From contig JBFXDS010000005.1 of NCBI GenBank assembly GCA_050180895.1, positions 310,001 to 374,000 of the forward strand: a stretch of DNA of 64,000 nt, given 5' to 3'. This stretch comes from JBGPEQ01 sp050180895. Its GTDB lineage: Bacteria; Pseudomonadota; Alphaproteobacteria; Dongiales; Dongiaceae. The notes below the pieces were generated by a model. The model was not told the DNA's origin, did not search any database, and worked only from the letters and a program-made list of their open reading frames with translations. Positions 58,612 through 64,000 of this stretch are shown here, in pieces. The position numbers were made by a program, and so were the translations under genes. Numbering within the stretch: the first letter of the stretch is position 1; every line of letters begins with the position of its first letter.

Positions 58612-60678
58612 CTATCCTGCAGCCACTGCGTCGATGAGCAGGTGCCCGTGCGCGTGCGCCCGCAGCCGGTGCCCGGCCTCCAGCACCGTCACCGACGCTG
58701 CCTCCTCGATCAGCGCCGGCCCCGTCACCGTCTGCCCAGCGCGCAGCGCCGCCCGATCGTAGATCGGCACCGTCTGCGCCCCGCCGATGAACCACACCTT
58801 GCGCCGCTCCTTCGGCATGGGCGCCCCCGCGCCATTGGGAATCTGCGGCAGGTCGGGCTTGGCCGTGCGTGCCACCGCCGTCACCGTGAAGTTCACGATC
58901 TCGATGATCTCGCCCGGCGTGCTGAAGCCGAAGCGCGCCTTGTGGGTCTCGTGGAACAACGTCCAGATCTGCTCGACGGTATCGTCGGCGAAGCGCGCCT
59001 GCGTGAGCGGCAGCTCCAGCTCGTAGTTCTGCCCGAGATAGCGCATCTCCAGCGCCCGGTGCACCTCGATGTCGTCGCGATAGCCCTGCGCCGCCAGCTC
59101 GGCGAGGCTCTCGGACACCAGCGCATCCATGATCTCGTTCGCCCGCTCTGCCCGGAAGAACTTCGAGGTCAGCTGCGTCGTGCGCTGCCGGTCGACGCGC
59201 GCGTTTGTCAAAATGAACCCATAGGCCGAGAACTGCGCCGGATGGATCGGCACGATCGCCCGCGGGATGCCCATCTCGCGGATCAGCGCGCTCGCATGCA
59301 GCGGCGTGGCGCCGCCGAAGGCGCAGAGCGTGAAGTCGCGCGGATCGAGCCCGCGCTCGATCAGCACCGAGCGCAGCGCCCCCATCATGTTGTTGTCGAC
59401 GATGCGCGCGATCGCCAGCGCCGTCTCTTCAACACCCTGGCCCAGCGCCTCGGCCACCTTGCCGACGGCAGTGCGCGCCGCGCCGACATCCAGCTTCATC
59501 CGCCCGCCCAGGAAATTCTCGGGATTAATGCGTCCCAGTACTAGATTCGCATCCGTCACCGTCGCGTCGGTCCCGCGGCGCCCATAGCAGGCCGGTCCCG
59601 GCTTGGCGCCGGCGCTCTGCGGCCCCACCTGCAGCATGCCGCCCTTGTCGATCCAGGCGATGGAGCCGCCGCCGGCGCCGATGGTGCGGATGTCGATCAT
59701 CGGCACCTGGATCGGCACGCCCCATTCGATCTCGAAGGCCGTGGTGAAGCTCTCCTTCCGGCCGATCACCGTCGACACGTCCGTCGAGGTGCCGCCCATG
59801 TCGATGGTGACGAGATGGTCGATGCCGAGCTGCTCCGCCACGAAGCGGCTGGCGATCACCCCGCCGGTCGGGCCGGACAGCACCATCTGCACCGGCGCCT
59901 CGGCCGCCGCTTCGAGCGTCATCTCGCCGCCGTTCGACTTGATGATCACGGCAGGCGCCGTGATGCCGGATTCGTTCAGCCGTCCGCGCATGGCCAGCAG
60001 CTGCCGGCTCACGATCGGCTTCAGATAGGCGTCGGCGATGGTCGTCGAGGCCCGCTCATATTCCTTCCATTTCGGCAGCACCGCGTAGGAGATGGAGAGC
60101 GCCTTGTCCGGCAGCTCCGCCGCCAGGATCTCCTTCACCTTCAGCTCATGCGCCGGATTGAGATAGGAGAACAGCAGGCAGACCGCCACCGCCTCGATCT
60201 CCGGAATGGCGCGGATCGCCGCTGCCACCCGCCGCACCTCCGCCTCGTCGAGCGGCGTCACCACGCGTCCATGCGCATCGATCCGCTCGGTGAGCTCGAA
60301 GCAATGCCGCCGCTTCACCAGCGGCTTCGGCTTCACCCAGCTCATGTCGTAGTGGTACTTGCGGTTGCCGCGCTGGATGAAGGGAACGTCGCGGAATCCC
60401 TTGGTGGTCACGTAGGCGACGACGGCGCCCTTGCGCTCCAGCACCGCGTTGGTCGCCACCGTCGTGCCGACCCGCAGATTCTCCAGCCGCTCGCGCTCCG
60501 CATAGGCCGAGAGCCCGCTGAGGATGCCCGTCACCGGATCGCCCGGCGTCGACAGCTCCTTCCACACCTCGACCTGCTTCGTGCGCGGGTCATAGGCGAC
60601 GAAGTCCGTGAACGTCCCGCCGACATCCACGCCGAGTACGCTGCGGGTGAGACCGCCGTCGCCGCTGTCGCCGCTCAC
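58612..60678 (-). CDS. hyuA: Hydantoinase A/oxoprolinase-family subunit
   Basis: The 688-residue HyuA-type ATP-binding subunit, from a GTG at 60678 (SGDSGDGGLTRSVLGVDVGG follows). GGGAGG is placed correctly upstream; the longer frame reaches 60840 but is not conserved. The actin-like ATPase core is visible: DVGGTFTDFV, VGTTVATNAVLERKGA, SNGGEMTLEAA, VLSGPTGGVIASR, IDMGGTSTDVS and AFGGATPLHASALIREMG. It acts with HyuB to hydrolyse a cyclic imide or lactam using ATP. It is the first gene of the minus-strand hyuA-hyuB-flavoprotein cluster. Confidence 0.92.
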   Translation of the reverse strand: MSGDSGDGGLTRSVLGVDVGGTFTDFVAYDPRTKQVEVWKELSTPGDPVTGILSGLSAYAERERLENLRVGTTVATNAVLERKGAVVAYVTTKGFRDVPFIQRGNRKYHYDMSWVKPKPLVKRRHCFELTERIDAHGRVVTPLDEAEVRRVAAAIRAIPEIEAVAVCLLFSYLNPAHELKVKEILAAELPDKALSISYAVLPKWKEYERASTTIADAYLKPIVSRQLLAMRGRLNESGITAPAVIIKSNGGEMTLEAAAEAPVQMVLSGPTGGVIASRFVAEQLGIDHLVTIDMGGTSTDVSTVIGRKESFTTAFEIEWGVPIQVPMIDIRTIGAGGGSIAWIDKGGMLQVGPQSAGAKPGPACYGRRGTDATVTDANLVLGRINPENFLGGRMKLDVGAARTAVGKVAEALGQGVEETALAIARIVDNNMMGALRSVLIERGLDPRDFTLCAFGGATPLHASALIREMGIPRAIVPIHPAQFSAYGFILTNARVDRQRTTQLTSKFFRAERANEIMDALVSESLAELAAQGYRDDIEVHRALEMRYLGQNYELELPLTQARFADDTVEQIWTLFHETHKARFGFSTPGEIIEIVNFTVTAVARTAKPDLPQIPNGAGAPMPKERRKVWFIGGAQTVPIYDRAALRAGQTVTGPALIEEAASVTVLEAGHRLRAHAHGHLLIDAVAAG

Positions 60679-60860
60679 ATGTCGCCTCCCGGTTTTTCTT
60701 GCGCCGACACTGGGTCGCCGGCCGCCGAAAGTCAAACCGCCGGGCCTGCAGGGAATGCACGCCACCTCATGCAAGCCGAAGAGCTTCCGCCCTTGCAAGG
60801 CGGCCCGCGCGGGGCGATCTGTCTGTAACCGTCCGCGCATAAGAGGCAGCAGACCCGCCC

Positions 60861-61865
60861 ATGATCCCCTTCTCCGTCCTCGACCTGTCGCCGATCGTCC
60901 AAGGCGGCGACGCTGCGCTCGCCCTGCGCAACACGCTCGACCTCGCCCGCCACGCGGAACGCCTGGGCTACCGCCGCTACTGGCTGGCCGAGCATCACAA
61001 CATGCCGGGCATCGCCAGCGCCGCCACCGCGGTCGTCATCGGCCATGTCGCCGGCGGCACCTCGACCATCCGGGTCGGCTCCGGCGGCATCATGCTGCCG
61101 AACCACGCGCCGCTGGTGATCGCCGAGCAGTTCGGCACGCTCGAATCGCTCTATCCCGGCCGCATCGATCTCGGCCTCGGCCGCGCCCCCGGCACCGACC
61201 AGACGACGGCCCGCGCCCTGCGCCGCTACCTCGCCGCCGCCGACAACTTCCCGCAGGACGTGCTGGAGCTGCAGGCCTATTTCGCGCCCGAGCCCGGGCA
61301 GGCCGTGCGCGCCGTCCCGGGCGCCGGCCTGCGCGTGCCGATCTGGCTGCTCGGTTCGAGTCTGTTCAGCGCCCAGCTCGCCGCCGCGCTCGGCCTGCCC
61401 TTTTCCTTCGCCTCGCACTTCGCGCCGGACCACCTGCTGGAGGCCCTGCAGATCTATCGCAGCCGCTTCCAGCCGTCCGCCCAGCTCGACCGCCCCTACG
61501 TCATGCCCGGCGTCAACGTCTTCGCCGCCGCCACCGACGCCGAGGCCCGCCGCCACTTCACCTCGCTGCAGCAGGCCTTCGTCAATCTCCGGCGCGGCGC
61601 GGCCGGCCCGCTGCCGCCGCCGGTCGACAGTATGGACGGGCTGTGGTCGCCGATGGAGCAGGCCGGCGTCGCGCACGCCTTCCGCTACGCCATCGTCGGT
61701 TCGCCCGAGACGGTGCAGCGCGGCCTCGCCGCCTTCATCGCTGAGACGCAGGCCGACGAACTCATGGTCACCGCGCAGATGTTCGACCACGCCGCCCGCC
61801 TGCGCTCCTTCGAGATCGTCGCCGAGGCCCGCGTCGCCCTCGCCGCCGCGCCGTCCACCGTGTAG
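60861..61865 (+). CDS. Luciferase-like (LLM) flavin-dependent monooxygenase
   Basis: A 334-residue flavin-dependent oxidoreductase of the bacterial luciferase-like family. It begins MIPFSVLDLSPIVQGGDAAL, then HAERLGYRRYWLAEHHNMPG, with VGSGGIMLPNHAPLVIAEQF and YPGRIDLGLGRAPGTD, the conserved F420/FMN-binding surface. The substrate is unknown. Its stop codon TAG (61863-61865) lies inside a GTAGGGGCG palindrome. It is divergent from hyuA, with about 180 bases between the starts. Confidence 0.9.
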   Translation: MIPFSVLDLSPIVQGGDAALALRNTLDLARHAERLGYRRYWLAEHHNMPGIASAATAVVIGHVAGGTSTIRVGSGGIMLPNHAPLVIAEQFGTLESLYPGRIDLGLGRAPGTDQTTARALRRYLAAADNFPQDVLELQAYFAPEPGQAVRAVPGAGLRVPIWLLGSSLFSAQLAAALGLPFSFASHFAPDHLLEALQIYRSRFQPSAQLDRPYVMPGVNVFAAATDAEARRHFTSLQQAFVNLRRGAAGPLPPPVDSMDGLWSPMEQAGVAHAFRYAIVGSPETVQRGLAAFIAETQADELMVTAQMFDHAARLRSFEIVAEARVALAAAPSTV

Positions 61866-61890
61866 GGGCGGGTCTAAGACCCGCCCCTAC
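61862..61890. repeat. Perfect 29-bp palindrome, GTAGGGGCG family
   Basis: Two 14-base arms (GTAGGGGCGGGTCT and its complement) flank a single A. It begins within the LLM gene's last codons and supplies its TAG stop. It could also act as a transcription terminator. Confidence 0.85.
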
Positions 61891-61980
61891 AAGCGTGCGG
61901 TGCTGCGGCCATTGCCGCGCAATCGGGCGATGCACTAGTCTCGCCGCTCGAATCGGCGACAACAGGGGGAGGACCGAGGC

Positions 61981-62601
61981 ATGACCTACACGCTCTACAG
62001 CAGTGATGGCTCCGGCGGCTTCGCCGTCGAGGTCGCGCTGGTCAAGGCCGGCGCGCCCTACAAGCTCGTCGCGGTCGATACCGGCAAGGGCGAGCAGGGC
62101 ACGCCGGAGTACGTCGCCATCAACCCCATGCGGCAGGTCCCGGCCATGACCCTGCCTGACGGCACGGTGATGACGGAATCCGCCGCCATGGTCGTCCACC
62201 TCGCCCACGCCTTTCCCGACAAGGGGCTGGCGCCCAAGCCGGCGACGCCGGCCCATGCGCGCTTCCTGCGCTGGATGTTCTTCATGGCCGCCAATCTCTA
62301 CGAGGCCGACCTGCGCTACTTCTATTCCGACCGCTACACCACCGACCCCGCCGGCATCGAGGGCGTGAAGGCCGCCGGCGCCGCGCATATGAAGAAATGC
62401 TTCGCCATCCTCGAGGAGGCGCTGGCGCAAGGCCCGTTCCTCTGCGGCCCGGAGCGCACCATGGCCGACGTCTATCTCGCCATGCTCATGGACTGGTCGC
62501 CCGACCCCGTCGCCGCGCCCCGCCTCGCCGCGATCCGCACGTCGGTCCTCGCCGACCCGCAGATCGCCCCGCTCTGGCGCCGCCACGGCTTCAAGACATA
62601 G
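61981..62601 (+). CDS. Glutathione S-transferase family protein
   Basis: A 206-residue GST. The thioredoxin-like N-terminal domain contains the glutathione-binding region (NPMRQVPAMTLPDGTVMTES and SAAMVVHLA). The helical C-terminal domain includes FLCGPERTMADVYLAMLMDW, the N-capping box of GSTs. Upstream GGGGGAGGA is a good ribosome binding site. The substrate is unknown. It lies between two GTAGGGGCG elements. Confidence 0.9.
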   Translation: MTYTLYSSDGSGGFAVEVALVKAGAPYKLVAVDTGKGEQGTPEYVAINPMRQVPAMTLPDGTVMTESAAMVVHLAHAFPDKGLAPKPATPAHARFLRWMFFMAANLYEADLRYFYSDRYTTDPAGIEGVKAAGAAHMKKCFAILEEALAQGPFLCGPERTMADVYLAMLMDWSPDPVAAPRLAAIRTSVLADPQIAPLWRRHGFKT

Positions 62602-62616
62602 CTCGGTCCGTCCGGC

Positions 62617-62703
62617 GTAGGGGCGAGCGGCGCTCGCCCGTTTTGCCGCAGCAGCGATCGTCGGAGTCCTGCACGAACAAGGGCGAGCGCCGCTCGCCCC
62701 TAC
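62617..62703. repeat. 87-bp inverted-ended repeat, GTAGGGGCG family
   Basis: Near-identical to the element at 56373: same ends, same CGAGCGGCGCTCGCCC arms and the same CGTCGGAGTCCTG core. Its right end supplies the TAG stop codon of the acetyltransferase gene (62700-62702 on the minus strand). Confidence 0.85.
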
Positions 62704-63239
62704 GGCGGCCCGCCGCCGGCGCGGCGGAACAAAATCGTCGGCTGCCCCTTGTAGGTCGCGCGGGCGAATTCCCGGTAGCCGCATTTCGCCGCCACGCGGA
62801 TCGAGGCCGCGTTGTCCGGGTCGATCATGCAGGCGGTCGCCCGTGCGCCGAGATGCCGGTCGCCCCAGCCGACCGCCGCGCCCACGGCCTCGGTGGCGAG
62901 TCCCCGGCCGTGCGCCCAGGGCATGAGCGCCCAGCCGATCTCCGGCGTGCCGTCGAGCGAAGGCTGCACCGCGCGCTTGAAGTCGGCGAAGCCGATGTCG
63001 CCGGCATAGCGGCCCGAGGCCGTCTCCTCGATCGCCCAGTAGCCGAAGCCGAGCAGCGGCCACAGCCCGGCATAGCGCAGCATCTTCGCCCAGGTCTCCT
63101 CGGCCGGAAACGGTCGCCCGCCGATATGGCGCACCACCTCGGCGTCGGCCCACATCGCCGCGCAATCCGCGAAGTCCTCGATCCGATGCCCGCGCAGCCG
63201 CAGCCGCGCCGTCTCGAGCGTGGGAATCCCGGCGGTCAT
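62700..63239 (-). CDS. GNAT-family N-acetyltransferase
   Basis: A GNAT acetyltransferase similar to the RimJ/RimL group. From the ATG at 63239 (MTAGIPTLETARLRLRGHRI) it is 179 residues; an ATG at 63296 would add 19 residues but would overlap the ABC gene start. The family blocks are ETARLRLRGHRIEDF, GYWAIEETASGRYAGDIGF, EIGWALMPWAHGRGLATEAV (acetyl-CoA pyrophosphate loop region) and DPDNAASIRVAAKCGYR. The substrate is unknown. The stop is provided by the adjacent repeat. Confidence 0.9.
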   Translation of the reverse strand: MTAGIPTLETARLRLRGHRIEDFADCAAMWADAEVVRHIGGRPFPAEETWAKMLRYAGLWPLLGFGYWAIEETASGRYAGDIGFADFKRAVQPSLDGTPEIGWALMPWAHGRGLATEAVGAAVGWGDRHLGARATACMIDPDNAASIRVAAKCGYREFARATYKGQPTILFRRAGGGPP

Positions 63240-63294
63240 GTCGCGGCCATGCTCCGCAATTGCCAAGCCGACCGTCGAGTATAGGATCGTTTGC

Positions 63295-64000
63295 ATGCCG
63301 AAGCGCTACAGCAATGGCGGCCGCGAGATGCCGGGCGCCGCCCGGATGCCCGGCGGGCCGCCCCTGCCGCAGAGCCGCTCCCTGCGGGAGCGGGTCAGCG
63401 CGCTCGGCAACCTCTGGCCCTTCCTGGCGATGGTCTGGCGGACCAGCCCGTCGCTGACCGCGGCGTCGGTGCTGCTGCGGCTGGCGCGGGCGCTGCTGCC
63501 GGTCGCCACCCTCTTCGTCGGCAAGCTGATCATCGACGAGGTCGTGCTGCTGGTGCAGGCGCCGGACCGGCCGGCGATGCTCCGGCAATGGTACGACAGC
63601 GGCCTGCTCGACCGGCTCGCCCTTCTCCTCCTGGCCGAGTTCGCGCTGGCCGTCCTGGCCGACGTTCTCGGCCGCGTCGTCTCGCTCATCGACAGCCTGC
63701 TCGCGCAGCGCGTCTCCGACGCCTCGAGCGTCCGGCTGATGGAGCATGCGGCGACGCTCGACCTGGAGGATTTCGAGGACGCCGAGTTCCAGGACCGGCT
63801 CGAGCGGGCGCGCCGGCAGACCAGCGGGCGGATGACGCTGCTGGGCCAGCTCCTCGGCCAGGCGCAGGACATCGTGACCGTCGCCAGCTTCGCCGCCGGC
63901 CTCGTCATCTATGCGCCCTGGCTCATCGTCCTGCTGCTCGTCGCGCTGGTGCCGGCCTTCCTCGGCGAGGCGCATTTCAACGCCCAGAGCTATGCGCTCG
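63295..64000 (+). CDS. ABC transporter membrane/ATPase protein (3' end outside window)
   Basis: The first 235 residues of what looks like an ABC exporter half-transporter, starting at the ATG at 63295 (MPKRYSNGGREMPGAARMPG) with AGGA nine bases upstream. After a basic N-terminus there are hydrophobic helices (LLRLARALLPVATLFVGKLI, LLLLAEFALAVLADVLGRVV, PWLIVLLLVALVPAFLG) and the coupling-helix region VRLMEHAATLDLEDFEDAEF. These match the membrane domain of MsbA/lipid-A-type exporters. The ATPase domain lies past the window edge, so the substrate cannot be inferred. It is divergent from, and overlaps, the acetyltransferase frame. Confidence 0.85.
   Translation, partial: MPKRYSNGGREMPGAARMPGGPPLPQSRSLRERVSALGNLWPFLAMVWRTSPSLTAASVLLRLARALLPVATLFVGKLIIDEVVLLVQAPDRPAMLRQWYDSGLLDRLALLLLAEFALAVLADVLGRVVSLIDSLLAQRVSDASSVRLMEHAATLDLEDFEDAEFQDRLERARRQTSGRMTLLGQLLGQAQDIVTVASFAAGLVIYAPWLIVLLLVALVPAFLGEAHFNAQSYAL

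Noticed and set aside
1..64000. tRNA, rRNA or CRISPR arrays
   Set aside because: I saw no tRNA-like clover sequence, rRNA segment or regularly spaced direct repeats; the repeats present are isolated palindromes.

Overview
The window is high-GC DNA with long, closely packed genes and strong third-position GC preference. It most likely comes from an alphaproteobacterium. The imp-style gene order of the type VI secretion locus, a flhA-fliR-flhB flagellar block and the sarcosine/hydantoin-type catabolic genes all fit Rhodospirillales-like or rhizobium-like alphaproteobacteria. I cannot name a genus from sequence alone.

Region 1 (1-11.4 kb) is flagellar and envelope functions. On the minus strand lie flhA, fliR, flhB and the start of motA, which runs off the left edge. 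A small lipoprotein, a LuxR-type response regulator, an unidentified small protein with a FlgI-like protein that has only the N-terminal half of a P-ring protein, a PAS hybrid histidine kinase, a periplasmic OmpA-type protein and a GT4-like glycosyltransferase follow.

Region 2 (11.6-43.3 kb) is a complete type VI secretion system, all on the plus strand: tssA, tssB, tssC, a second tssC-like gene (impD), tagJ/impE, tssE, tssF, tssG, a SAM methyltransferase, clpV, hcp, vgrG, an unknown gene, a PAAR tip gene, an FHA gene, tssJ, tssK, tssL (with OmpA domain), tssM, tagF, a PP2C phosphatase and two tandem Ser/Thr kinases. The structural core (TssA-M, Hcp, VgrG, PAAR) is accompanied by a full threonine-phosphorylation control module (kinase, phosphatase, FHA protein, TagF). 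No obvious toxin or immunity pair is visible.

Region 3 (43.5-49.2 kb) is an accessory block continuing from the kinases. It holds an exported caspase-like protein (Sel1 repeats, coiled coil, C14 domain), a small exported protein that shares its N-terminal two-cysteine domain, a lipoprotein alpha/beta hydrolase, and two paralogous tail-anchored proteins with an adhesin-like N-terminal domain and a coiled coil whose tryptophans repeat at the same 15/30/15/11-residue spacing in both. This is the most novel-looking part of the window.

Region 4 (49.4-50.2 kb) is a scar: an apparently intact sigma-54 promoter and ribosome binding site lead into debris of a urea uptake/urease locus (a urtE signature-motif fragment and the 3' end of ureC).

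Region 5 (50.3-64 kb) is metabolic: a pseudouridine synthase, an enolase-superfamily dehydratase, a 3-hydroxyisobutyrate-dehydrogenase-like enzyme, a GFA zinc protein, a minus-strand hyuA-hyuB-sarcosine/dimethylglycine-dehydrogenase-like cluster, a luciferase-like monooxygenase, a glutathione S-transferase, a GNAT acetyltransferase and the start of an ABC exporter. Unlike the T6SS block it is rich in intergenic palindromes. One family with GTAGGGGCG ends supplies the TAG stop codon of three genes.
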